Positions 1 through 12,231 of a stretch of DNA of 64,000 nucleotides are shown here, one piece after another. This stretch comes from Pseudophaeomoniella oleicola. Lineage: Eukaryota; Ascomycota; Eurotiomycetes; Phaeomoniellales; Phaeomoniellaceae. The DNA lies in contig QWDQ01000026.1 of the NCBI GenBank assembly GCA_003868215.1, positions 1 through 64,000 on the forward strand, given 5' to 3'. A program made the translations under genes and the position numbers. The notes under the pieces were generated by a model. It searched no databases and was not told the origin of the DNA. It saw only the letters and a list, made by a program, of their open reading frames with translations. Every line of letters starts with the position of its first letter. Positions within the stretch are counted from its first letter, which is position 1.

Positions 1-70
1 GGCTGTCTCGAAGCTGCGCGTCTGAGAGGAATCCTCTGGTCCAGAAAGCTGAGAATCAGGTTGGCTGCCG

Positions 71-117
71 GCTTCCCCCCTTCTCCCCCCCCCTTCTCCC
101 CCCTCATTTCTTCCCCT
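71..117. repeat. C/T-rich low-complexity tract
   Basis: An almost uninterrupted run of C and T with C-runs of six to nine bases separated by TTCT. It is a simple-sequence tract with no sign of coding or regulatory function. Confidence 0.7.
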
Positions 118-252
118 TTATGGAAGGGACCGCGAGATCAAAGGGATGCGTAAATAAAAATAAAATAAAAAAGACAAAAAATGATGTTAAGTTAATTACA
201 TAGTAAATTAAAAAGTGCTAAACTTACAACAGGCAAAACTTACGGCTTGGTC

Positions 253-298
253 CCAGTTTCCAGTTTCCAGTTTCCAGTTTCCAGATTTCCAGTCCCAG
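253..298. repeat. 7-bp tandem repeat, unit AGTTTCC
   Basis: Four to five head-to-tail copies of CAGTTTC, the last copies degenerate (ATTTCCAGTCCCAG). A short minisatellite in intergenic DNA that is probably length-variable between strains. Confidence 0.85.
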
Positions 299-1760
299 TT
301 TTTTCTGTTTTACAGGTCGCAACTATCCGTGAAACTTACGCCCCAAAGGATGGAAGGAAATTCATGGTGGGAAAGTCTGTATTGTGGGTGATAGGCGTTC
401 GGATTTATCTCTCTCTGCTTCATCCTCACCTTTCTTGTCTACCTCTTTCAAACGTACCATAGCACAGATGTAGAGCACGAAGTATAATAACATCTTCAGT
501 GGGTAACCCTAAAGAAGTCTCCTCTTGAGTCATCGCTCACCACGCCAAAACATCCGAACAATTCAGAACGTCTTTCTTGCCTGGTTGTAGGCCACGAACA
601 AAAAACTATGGTGTATATACATTGAAAGATCGGTTGCATGTTACCGAAAATAGACCACAACTATGTACAGAATTAGAAGTAAATGGCTCCTTCGCGCGTC
701 TATCCTAAGTCCAACCTTTTTGTCGATCTTCGATGCGGATCCGCAAACGACCTCGCCGATCAATCGTGGCGCAAGAGCTAGAGAGATTGAGGGGCTAGAG
801 AGAGGGGAAGAAGCTGGAAATGGAAACCCTTCATCGCCGATGCCTGGTAGGTAGCCGGACGTATCGCGGCGTAGACTACCGATGCACGTAGGAGCGCCGG
901 AATGACCAAGGCACGCTGCAAGAATGTGGCCGGTTGTTGCCGCTATACTCATCCCAAGTGCCAGAAGCGTCACGTGAGACGTCTCTGTTAGGGAGAAAGA
1001 GAGGCAAGGCAGCGACTGCCCGCACAGTCTCATTCGCTCTTCCACGTGTGTGTGTGCGTGTAGAAATGTGTGTATGTTGAGGCGTCCATTGTATATCACG
1101 AGAGTAATTCGCGCTGTATGATTGCTGCCGTTGCCGTATAGATTTCAAACGGTGGAAGTCGAGTTTGACAGATCATACGTTGGCCTGGTTCGAGCCTGGA
1201 TCATAAGATCTAGCAATCTGTTGGGAGACGTCCTACGCCCTTCTCCCAAAGCGCTAATTCCCTATTTTCGTAGTGTGACCCCTTTGTATGACTGGAGCAG
1301 TGACATCTTTTCATAATCCCTGGACACCGGCCCAATTCTCCCTTCAGAGTCCGAAGTGCACATTGCACACTCTAGAATGCCGGCAGGAGCAACATTCTCT
1401 TTACTTTGGAGAAACCGCTGGAGCATTCAAGATAGATAAAAAATCATGACTGCTCTGGCATCGACTTTGACAACTTTTTTTGATCACGTACAAAATAGGT
1501 CGCCTTTTGTTTGTTTCTTTTGAGCGGCCCATTGTCGACACATTCGAGGCGTTGCTCCAACGATCTAAACTCTGGACAGTATGGGAGGACCGACAGCCAA
1601 CGAGGATTATTCTGGCAAGTCCGTCCAGAATACGACCATCAGACAGGCTGTCCAGGGTGGTCGGCGTGTATAAGTAAGGATCGCTCAAGATCAGTGGGCG
1701 ATGTATGTATCAAAAAACAGAGAGGGTGTCCCTGGAGGGATCAAACCCGCTCTGTAATTG

Positions 1761-3175
1761 TTACCCCGGTCTGGAGAACGAGCCTTGAATTCCGGGATAT
1801 TGTCCAGAACCATCCTCTTTGAACTGACCCATGCGTTCCACAAAGTGTGAAGGACTATATAAACCCGCATACGTCCCGTGTCCGCTTCCAGAGGCTTGAG
1901 ACGGATCCGGATAGCTAGGCCAAGTATTGTAAGCAGCATATGCTTGTGTTGGCATTTGCGAGCCAGTGAAGACGTTAAAGGCGGGGCCAGTGTAGGAGTC
2001 GCCCATTGACATGCCTGAGGTACTTGCATCTTTACGCAATGACGAAGGTGTCCCATGCATATTTGGAGGATTACCGGACCTCCTTCTGGGGTCAATTACT
2101 GGAGAGTTGGCGTACTGGTAGTGCTGATATTGTACTGGAACTTCCCCAGGTCCGACTAGGGACATCGTTCGCATTGGCATGTGAGGAGTGCCGGATGCCC
2201 AAAGGCCATCTTCTTGAGCGGAAGATACAGAATGTGCGAACGATGCAGTTGACACTGATGTCGAGGGGACAGAATATTGTGATTGTAGAAATGGTGCTGT
2301 ATCTTGTAACCCTGTTGTCCTCCAATATGCCGATGGATCTTCTGACCGAGAGGTACCAATGTTTATCGGCAAAGGTGAGTTTGACACATATGAAGGCGAT
2401 TCCCATGGGGATGACCCATCTATAGACGAAGGAAACTCGGAGAAATTACGAGAAGAAAGGTTGCCTATACAAACTCCATTCGACACCCGTTTCCTTGAAT
2501 CAGGAGAGCTAAGTGACTTACCTGCGCGGCCAACAGATGGCATAAACGAAGGATTCCAACCCGCTTCTGATATAGGTGTAGGATATTGCTGAGGATGTTG
2601 AGAATATGGGTCCATTTGCTCAAGGTTGCCCGGCGCGTGACCGGGAGAAGATGTTGTTGAAGCTCCTGCATCCGTCGATGAAACTTCAGCCTTCGATCCG
2701 GCTCTCGGTCTCCGTTCTATAGGCGGTTGTTGATCGACAGGAAAGAAGTTGCACTCCTTCTTGAGGCGAATACAATTCTGACACCGTCCGTGGGGATCTT
2801 TCTCATCCAACAGGCATCTAATTTTCCTCCTTCGGCAGTGACCTGTATTTGTCTTAGTAACCTATTTTCTAGCATTTGATTGTATGCCAACCTACTACAC
2901 GCTATTGAGGTCCTGTGATAGCCAAGCTTGTTTCGCCTCTTCTCCGACAGAGACATGTTCGGGAGTTCACCGTCGACCAAGCTTCGCACATTAGGGGTCG
3001 ATGCTGATCGCTTCACAACAGCCTGCAAGCCGCCTTTAGCGGGTCCTTTCTTGCGTGCGACGGTGGGTGAATGTAGTTGTTCCGGTGAGTCTCCACCATA
3101 TTGCTGATCAGAGACGCTTATATTCTGAGCCCCTGTTCTACCTTGGAGGTCGACCTGAAATGCGTTGGGGTCCAT
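1761..3175 (-). CDS. Zn(2)-C6 fungal-type transcription factor
   Basis: Nuclear DNA-binding regulator, 453 residues, in two exons: 3175-2896 and 2842-1761. The intron (2843-2895) has a GTAGGT donor, a TACTAAG-like branch site and a CAG acceptor. Splicing completes the zinc cluster, which the unspliced frames break. Its six cysteines are C93, C96, C103, C114, C117 and C124, spaced CX2CX6CX10CX2CX6C, with the basic stretch RRRKIR between the second and third. A basic, Ser-rich N-terminus comes before it. The remaining 330 residues are rich in Ser, Pro, Gln, Tyr and Gly with no obvious fungal_trans (middle homology) domain, so they look disordered or activating. The start at 3175 is an ATG and both exons keep frame to the TAA at 1761. 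Targets are unknown. The gene is isolated, with 2.8 kb of non-coding DNA upstream and then the RIP-degraded element. The family call is secure; no orthologue name is offered. Confidence 0.93.
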
Positions 3176-6008
3176 CTGATGAAGACCTCTTGCGCCTCAC
3201 CAACGCTTTGCAACCGAAAGGGCTATCACGACAAGCCCCTGACTGTTCCTAGCGCAGAGCGGCCCGGTGCTGAGAGAAAAGAGGTTTCATGAAGCTCAAA
3301 GCTGACTGAGATGGCGACCCATGCGACTGCGCGTGTTTCGAGAAAGCAAAGAAACGAGGTGCTATTCGTCCGGAGATGGCCCTAAGGATTTGAAGCGAGG
3401 GTATGACAACGGGGGTGCGTCGTCTCGTGAATTAAAGACTAAGCGGGGGAAGTCTGCTGGGAGGGTTCATCGACAAAACGAATGCTAGTCAATGCCAGAA
3501 CCGGCGAGACAATAGGAAAAAAGAATATAGTGAGAACTGCTTCAATATATCGTTACACAGAAGCAGAAATATTTTCTAATAATGGATTGAAGTTGTGTGA
3601 GAGATTTGATCGAAGGGTAACAGCTAAGACTGCATGTCACACAAGGAAAGCGCCAGTAGATCAACGCAACGAGACCCAATGAATGGATAAGATAAATCAT
3701 ACTTTCGATGTCAAGGAGGATTATGGGGAAGGCTCCGGGCTTGTTTGTTCCTACGTAGTCAGTAGGCAAAATGTTAGTGGCAATTGAACGATGGTCGAGA
3801 GATGAACAGTAGGGATGGTACATCTGGACTGGTTCGTGCTTAGGCCGGGGTCCCTGCCTTGGAACCGAAGGCATGTGAGACCCGTAAAAAACGATACTGA
3901 TCGTGCTGGATATACTAGAAGATCTAGTGCCCGGTGGACTCGAGCTAAAGCCAGGGCGTTTCCTCGACAAGCGTTTTGTACACATAGCGAGAAGAGGCGA
4001 TTGGCTGAGAACCCAAGGGGGCCAATGGGTGGGGTTGGTATTGACTCTGCAGCCACATCGAATATCGAGTCTCAATTGTGTGGTGAGAGACCAGGGGTCG
4101 CAGAAGTCTGCAAAGGCCTGGGAGGGCCCTTTCCTAAGGCGCAGCTGGCACGTTACCTTCAGACTCACCACCAATTGCCGCCATCTGCGTTGGCGATCCT
4201 CGGCCACGTTGTGTGACAGTTCAAGACCGCTCTCGTGCTTCAATATCGCCGGAGTGTCATTGTTTGCGGTGACTGACGACAAGTCCCTCATGACCTTCAA
4301 TACCTCCCGGTTTCCTAACGATACGCGACCTGCATTCGTACCTATCTAAGCCTACTTCGTCTTTCGAATGTGCCGAGCAAAGAAAGCATCGTGGCGTATG
4401 AAAATGCTTAGAATACTACTCGCCGCCGGCTTTTCCCATAAGGCGACTGCCGACCTGACAAGGTGGATGAGATCCGGAATTCTATCAGAGCCTCGACTGT
4501 TATCCAATGGGAGGTTAAATTAAGGGTCAACAACCGCCTCGCCGTCACGCTACGATGACAGCTTCTTACCCTGGGTAGTGGTATCGAGCATTACCCAAGC
4601 CCAGTTTTCTTGTTGTTTGCTGCGTGGTATGTGGCTGACCGATAGTTCAGTGGCCGTGTGGATTCATTCCTTAGGGTGGTTACTGGGTACTGTTCTTTGT
4701 TGACTATAACAGGCATAGCAAGGCACGCTGAGACAGCCAGTGACGTGACGTTATGTATTGAAAGCAGCGATGAGGTGAGGTGATGAATTGAAAAGTTACG
4801 TATTGATCCTGGGATTGTGGAGACTGATGTCCGTTCCAGTAGCCTTTCCTTTGGTTCTCGCCTATGTTCTTAGTCTTTGTTTAGAGCCACACCATCATAA
4901 ACCCCCAGGCTAAACAAATGGCCACACTAAGTCGAAGCTACGAGCAGACATCCAACTTCCTCTTGAGGCGATGTCGATCATTGCTAGATGCGGCTATCAA
5001 TGAGGGTTTAGATCCCTGCAAGGATGCAACACCGAGAAGTCCAACCCTCATCTGAAGGAATGAGCCTTTTTGGTATTGGTGTCCGTCAAATAATCGGTAT
5101 CGAAGATGGCCATGGTCACCGCGAGGAAGTCAACAACTCCACGTTGGTCAAACAAAGACACACACCACCTTGAGACAACAGTGTGGGGAATGGATCCGGT
5201 ATAAGCTCTCCGCGAGTAAAGAATCAACATCATTGAAGCTACCGAGGCACATCGCGGTTATAGCAAGGTAGGTGTCAGTGATCCAGGAGCCAGTCATGCC
5301 CCAAGATGGCTTGTTCGGAAATGGCGTCGGAGAGGAACCGAAGACCGCCGGGATGCACGATCGACCATACACGGATTTGCGCTCCTGAGGATACAGTAGG
5401 AGACTGTAGCGAGGTAGCGAGGGTAGATACTGGGTCCTTGGGTGCTACTACGTAGTAGGTATGTTACCATAGTACACGATAGGCGTGGTGGGGACTGGGA
5501 AAGCAGAGGATTGACCTATCCGTTCTTTCAGATCTGGGATTACTTTTCCGGTTTTCCCCCGCAGAAATGCTCAAAGGAATTCAAGATGCGTACAGTCGAG
5601 CAGTGTGGCCACGCACCTCTTGACCCTCTCGCTCTAAGGTAATTTGGTCTTACTCTTCGCGGAAGCTGGAATCGAATGGGGACAAAGATAACTTACTAGG
5701 TATTCTGTTCGCCGAAAAACCACCATTTGCATTCAGCCTCTCGATCTTCTGTGAAAGGGGAGGGTAACAGTAATTTATCACCTAGCCTTTTCCCAATTAA
5801 TGTGTGTAAGGATCAGGACTAAGAGAGGCAGGCTCGGCAGGCAGGTGCCACAAGTAGTTTGCAGATCTTGGAGACTGCGCTTCTACCATACACGGTACTC
5901 GCATAGTAAACATGGTTCCCTTGAGAGGGTTTCAACAAGCGAGTTTCAAGATTGGGCATCAGACCCTTCTTTCTCGCCGGCACTTTTCTCTGTGGCTTTT
6001 CCATGATG
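3176..6008. other. long intergenic region, no supported gene
   Basis: About 2.8 kb of normal-composition DNA between the transcription factor start and the left end of the 33-kb insertion. Frames up to about 250 codons occur on both strands but overlap one another, lack domain-like character and have no convincing splice continuation. The part nearest 3175 must contain the promoter and 5' UTR of the regulator. A copy of the palindrome TACTACGTAGTA is at 5446-5457. Confidence 0.5.
5446..5457. repeat. palindrome TACTACGTAGTA, copy 1
   Basis: A perfect 12-bp palindrome, here extended to 14 bp by C and G on either side. Identical 12-mers recur at 40454, 46185 and 62470, always between genes. Confidence 0.8.
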
Positions 6009-6018
6009 GTCAGTGATC
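6009..6018 (+). repeat. 10-bp target-site duplication, left copy
   Basis: GTCAGTGATC lies directly outside the left terminal inverted repeat. The same ten bases in the same orientation lie directly outside the right repeat at 39271-39280. The next outer or inner base differs on each side, so the duplication is exactly 10 bp. Confidence 0.85.
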
Positions 6019-6203
6019 ACCAGTGGCGGGTGCAGTCCTAGGCTTCTTAGTCCATAAAGTCAGAGATAAGACTTACTCGTTAAAAAGAAGAAAACCTTAA
6101 TTTAACTAAGTCTTATTAAGTCTTATTAAAATAATTAATAATAATTTAACTGTATATAATAATATTTTTTAATAAATTTTATTAGAAAGTAGTGGAATCT
6201 AAT
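6019..6203 (+). repeat. left terminal inverted repeat
   Basis: About 185 bp that pair, reverse-complemented, with 39086-39270. By my count there are 16 mismatches, all transitions, and no gaps; a 13-base A-rich tract has the same length in both copies. The outer 45 bp differ at one position only. Similarity fades just after GTGGAATCT. Confidence 0.88.
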
Positions 6204-9200
6204 ATATATTATTATTAATATTAATACTCCCATTAATTATCACTCATAGGCAAGTAAAATATAATGATTATTATTAAAAATCAGTATTATTTACGTATCT
6301 AAAGGGAAATTATGAAGAGAGTATTTTAAAAAAATATAATAAAAAATTCTAATTTTTATTATTTTTTATTATTAATTAATATAAATTAATATTAGCTATT
6401 GCTTTTTTACTGTAATATTTATATAAATAATTATAAAATAATTCTATTTTTTTTTTTATTATATAGTAAATTATTTAATATTTTAAATATTTATATTAAA
6501 ACTAGTTCTTCTTTATGATCTTTAGTTATTAAGTTTTAGAAAATGTAATTCTTAAATCTTTATTTTATAACGTTAAAAATCAATTTTTTAAGATTTTTTT
6601 TTAATAAAAAGCTCTTATTCTGTTTAAAAAAGATTTTATTATCGAATTTAGAGATATCTAGATTTTATAAATAATTTACGAAGTTATTAATATCGAAGTA
6701 AGCTTTAATAGAAAAGATTATAATTAAATTCTTTTTATTAAAATATTCTAAAGATCTCCCGTGTGATTATTAAATACTTTTAAAATTAATTATTTCGCGA
6801 ATACGAGAAATTTTTTATTTATATTATAATAAAATTTAGCGTCTGATCTTCTAAATATATTTAATAATCAAAGTACGATAAATATATTTATAATTTCTTT
6901 AAATATAATTAGTTATATATTATCTCGCTTTATCGTCTTTATATATAAGAAATAAATATATATAATTAATAATATTTATTTTATTATTAATACTGTTAAT
7001 ATATATGATTTTATCTTAAATATTATTTTTTTTATAATTCATACGAAGATACGCTGATTTATTAATTTTATATAATATATTATTACCTTTCTTATACGCC
7101 GTAATAACGGTGTTATTAAAAAGGCTAATGTAGATCTTTAAAAAATTAATAAAAAAATTAAAATAAATAAAGATTTTAAAAGCGTTATTAAAATCTAGAT
7201 TTAAAATTCTAGTTATTATCGATAAATAAAAACGGAAATAAAATTTAATAAAATATATCTAATTATTATATTTAATCGGATTTCCTTATTTATCCCGTAG
7301 CTCGTTATTAAGAATAATATTATAAAAAAAAGTTTTATTTTTATATTTTTTATAAATATTATATCATCTTTATTATAACTTATTTTTAGCCACTTCTTTT
7401 AATATTTAAATAGATTTATTCAAAGGATTCAGATTTTTAATATTATCATTTTTAACATTATTATGATTTTATAAATTTTTATCGAAGGTGTTATTTATTT
7501 CGAGTTTAATTTTATATCTTTCAGATAATAATATATTTATTTAATTAAAGATTAAGATCGTCGTTTTATTTTTCTTAAATTATTTATTTATCTCATTATT
7601 TAAATTTAATATATTAAAATCACTAAAAGTGCTTGCTGTCGCATGAAAGAGAGAAAAACGACGATTAATTTTTAATTTATTTAATATCTAAGATTTTATT
7701 TTTATTAAGAGAGCAGCTCTTAATATTTTAATTTTTAAAGATTTTATAAAATAAATATTATTATATAAAGTATAAAACTTTATTAAATAAGATAAATATT
7801 ATATAGAAGTAATTTATAATATAAATATATAATTTTATATTTTTTTTTATAAACGTCTAAGAAGTATCTTTATATTAAAATAAAATTTTCGGAATTTTTA
7901 GAACCGTTATTTACTTTTTTTATATTTATAATCGTGGAATCATTTTATAATTATTATAAAACTAGATTAAATATTTTTTTTATATTTATAATCTATTTTA
8001 ACTAACTGAGGATATCTTTAATAGAGAAATAACTAATAAATAAATAAAAATAATAATAAACTAAATATATAATCTTTTAAATTATAAAGTAACGGTGATA
8101 AGAAAAAGAAATAAACGATTATAAGATTATTATTATAAATAATCTTACGAAAAGGAAATATTATTTAATTTATTATATAACGAGATGGAAGAAACTAAAA
8201 TTATAATTTCTAAAAATTTAAATTAAGATTATATTATAAGATTTTTATATATAGACTATTTAGCCAAGTTAAAAAAAAAATTAAAATTAAATAAAAATAT
8301 ATAATAAATTATTTTTTATTTTTATATAAATAGAGTTTTATTAATTTAATATTTAATTTATTTATAAGCGTTTCCTATATTTATTTTTATTAAATGATTC
8401 TTCGTATTTAATTCCGTGTCGGAGTTATCTGTATTAAGGTTAGAACGCATATCTAATAATAAATCTTAAATAATAAAATTTAAAAAATTTTTAAAAAATC
8501 GCGGATCAACAGACTACGAACCGCCTATATAATTCTTAATCGATAAGTTATTATACGTGTAGAGAGAGTAGATATTATAATAAATTTAAAAACTTATAAA
8601 ATAAATATTAAAAATACTTTTTTTAAAACTATATATAACGCGGTTACGCTTTTTTATTTCATATTAAAGATTATCGGTTATGGGTTTATCGCTCAACATT
8701 TTAATAAATTTAATAACGTATTTAACCCGATTTACTGTAGATTATTTATGGGTAAATATATTAATAATTTAAAATACCGTATTATTAACTATTAAGATTA
8801 ATTAAGATATCGCGATTAATATTATACGTTAATTAATATATTTATTAATTTAGTCTCCTTCGTATACTGTGACGCGGATATTCCTTAGATTAAGTCTTTT
8901 TATAATATTAGATATCTAAATTAATAGTTTATAATAATTTTAAAGATCTATTTTAATCTTATCAAAGTACATACGATAGATGAATTTAACGATTAATTTA
9001 AAATTATTATTATTTATTTAGTTTTTAAAGTCCTCTTTAACAGCTATTTTAATAAAAAGTATTAATAAAATAATCTTCTCTCTTAATTTTTACTAGTTAT
9101 TCGGAAAGCCATAAATAAATCTTATATTTAATTATTAGAATTCGTTAATATCTAGTAATTTATTAAGTTTTAATTTTTTAATATTAATTACCGTTCTAAC

Positions 9201-12007
9201 TATTTCGTTTAAATTAGAATTATTTAAATCATTTTCTTTTTTAAAATTTTATAAAGCGCGAGCCTTATAGATTTCTTTTTATTATAATAAATTAATTTAT
9301 TATTATATAAATTTCTTCTTTTTATTAGTATTAAACTCTTTTACTTTAAACATAGGAAGAATACGTTATTTTATATAAATTAAATATTTATTACGGTTCG
9401 ATTCTTAAAAATCGGTTATTTTTTTAAATCTATTTTTAAATTTATAATTACTTTTTCGTATACCGCTCTTATTTTCTGCGGCTATTAATGTAATAACGAG
9501 GCGTCGGATTTTAGATAAATATACGCGATTTTCTTTATCTTATTTAAATAAATAATTAAACTAAATATTTAATAAATATATAAAATTCTTTAATATTAAT
9601 TTTTATATATTTTCTTATAATTTTATTAAAGATATATTTTTTTTTTTACGGATATACTGAATCGCTCGTTCGGAGGGCATAAATAAATGTATTTTTACAT
9701 TTTTAAAGATCGTAAATAATTATTATCTTTAGATTTATAACTTATAATATTTAAAGAGCTAGAATTAACTTTTATAATTTTTATTATTCTAAGACTGTCG
9801 TTATCCTTAGAAACGTTATAGATATCATTTTAGCGTTTACGTTTTATAGATATTATAAATCTATTTAGATTTTTAAAAAAAGTATATAAATTAGTTTTAT
9901 TTATATTATTTATCTGAAGTGAAATGATAAGGGGTAAATCTAAAGAAATATAAATTTAAAATAATAATAAAGATTTAAATAAATACGATTAATAAAAATA
10001 ATAACTTCGGAATAATAATTTAATTTAAAATTAATATAGAGTTTCCCCGTATTTATTAATAAAAATCAATAAATATTTAAATATTATATTTATTAATCCA
10101 AATAAGGTTTCTTTCTCGATTATTATTATATAAATCTATAATAACTTCATTATTTCGCTTTTATATAATTATATTTTAATAATTATTTTATTTTATTTAT
10201 AAGCCTACCGTACAGTCTGTTATTAATTTCTTAGTATATTATTATAATAAATCCGGCAGTCATCAGTCTTACTATTATATAATAAATAAACTTTAATTTT
10301 ATATTATTTAATAAATTTCTAAATCCCTTAAATATTAGAAAGATTTAATAATAATATATATTTAAATATTTTCCTTATAATACTTATGCGAATAAGTATA
10401 AGTTACGAGTATTTTATATTAATTATAATATTAAATACTTTACGTATGATACTGGTTTTTAATAAGAGTCGCGGAAACGTAAAATTAATAATTTTATAAT
10501 ATATATAAATTTATTTTTAAGATATAATACCCTTATTTACGTGTTTTAAAATATTTTTATAAGAATAATTATTTTACTTTATTCTTTATTAAACGTATAT
10601 ATATTAATATATAAAATATATCTTAAATCTTACCGTTCGCCGCAGTTATTTTAGAACGTAAGATACTTAATATTTTATTTCTTTACTTTATTAATTCGAT
10701 TATAAAGACTATTTAAGTATTTTTATTAAATAATAAGATCTTTATATATCGCGCTTTATTAAACCCATTATAATTTATTTATAATATAAATATTTATTAA
10801 AACCGAATATCTTTATCTAAATATTATTATTAAATGCTTTTCGGAAATATAATTTTAATTTCCGAATCGCTTCTAGTATCTTTCACAACGTATATTAAAA
10901 AAATTCTTAGAAAGAATATCTTAATAAGACTAAATAGAATTTTTATAATTATTATGATAGATATATTAGAGGATATTCATAAAGTATATAGAACTAATAA
11001 ATAAACTTATATTAAAATAAGCGTTATAGATTTAATTAAAACCGTATACGCTGTATTAAATAATAAAATTAACATGGATATTCGTGCTTAAGAGAAACAA
11101 AAAATAATTAAAGTTTTAAATAAGAATATACGCGTAGAAATAAAATAAAATAAATTTATAAAAAAGCTGAATCGTGTCTTTAATCATAAAAAGCAATTCA
11201 AAGCCGAAGTTTAAAGATTTTATAATAAAACGAATTATTTTATTTTTAGCGGTCGCAGAACTATTAGTAAATTATTAAATATAATTTTTTCTAATAATCG
11301 CAGAACTGCGAAATAAATTAATTAGATATAATTTCTTTCTATTATCTTTAGATATTTAATCGATAATTATATTTTTTTAAGTAAGAACATTCGTGGGGAT
11401 TTTTTAAAAATATTTAACGAATTATTTATTTATTTTTATTTTTCTTTAAATAGTCTTAAAGCGCCTAATTTACGCTTTTTTAAATATTATTATTAATATA
11501 TATTATCGGAAGTTTAGATTATAATAATAGATAATAATAAATAGCTCTTTATATAATAAATATAATAAATATAATAAAAACTAGTTAATTACATAAATAT
11601 ATAAATTAATAAAACTTCGTAAATATCACTAAGATATATATATAAATATTATTATATTTATATTTTCTAATTCTGGGAAGAACTGGTAAAATATATTAAA
11701 TAAAAATAGTTATTACTGGAATTTATTATTAAATATTATTTTATATTATTTATAATCTGAAACCTGTAGCTTGAGTAATAATATAAAAAGAAATTTCTTA
11801 AAATATAAATATAATAGATTCTTTTTCTCAATAGAAACGCCATGTTTTATATCGTAGATTATTAATTTAGAGTTTTATATAATATTTTTATTATTAATTC
11901 AGTAATCTAGGCTAGCATCGTTTTAAATATTTAATAATATTCCTAATTAGTATAATATATAAATAATATATATAAGCAGCTAAGTATAATTTAAAACCTT
12001 AATATTA
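6204..12007. other. left arm of the giant element, RIP-degraded, undecodable
   Basis: 5.8 kb of A/T-dominated DNA with stops in every frame at high density. The plus strand looks richer in T than A, opposite to the nested retroelement that follows, which hints that any original genes ran on the minus strand. I found no second LTR pair or inner TIR by eye, and no family could be assigned to any part. Confidence 0.5.
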
Positions 12008-12231
12008 TGCTGGGCCAACCAGTTCTCTTTTGGCGCTGTGTTGTGATTGGTTGAATTCCTTAGGATACTGAACTCTTTAATTTAAATAGATTAATTAAAT
12101 ATACTTTAAGGATTCATTACTAAATTAATCTAGTAATAAATAATAAAATAATTTATATATTTATAAAAAGATATATTTTTTATATTATTATTTATAATGT
12201 TAGATTTAGCTTATTTTATTAACATTTCTAA
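12008..12231 (+). repeat. 5' LTR of the nested retroelement
   Basis: Aligns with 22128-22345 over its whole length with mainly C/T and G/A differences. It begins TGCTGGGCCAACC. The first 50-55 bp are of normal composition, unlike everything around them. The exact 3' boundary is uncertain by about 10 bp, and no clear 5-bp target duplication could be fixed. Confidence 0.75.

Larger units (their letters stand above)
1..1760. other. gene-poor flank, no supported gene
   Basis: No open frame here resembles a protein I recognise, and the longest ones on the two strands overlap each other like chance frames. The stretch holds a pyrimidine-rich tract (about 71-117), a 7-bp tandem repeat (253-298) and an A/T-rich patch (about 150-240). 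The part next to 1761 should hold the 3' UTR of the minus-strand transcription factor gene. Nothing else can be supported. Confidence 0.5.

Noticed and set aside
641-1148. 152-codon minus-strand frame and its overlapping partners
   Set aside because: Frames on both strands overlap, with no domain, no splice continuation and a low-complexity Ser/His content.
1186-1200. B-box-like GGTTCGAGCC
   Set aside because: No matching acceptor, D or anticodon stem exists in the surrounding 90 bases.
1740-1775. tRNA-like B box GGTTTGATCCC on the minus strand
   Set aside because: It lies at the stop codon and 3' end of the Zn2Cys6 gene. No A box or cloverleaf could be folded around it.
3542-4349. 252-codon minus-strand and 148-codon plus-strand frames
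   Set aside because: They are mutually overlapping, with no recognisable motif, in the non-coding region upstream of the regulator. They were judged chance frames.
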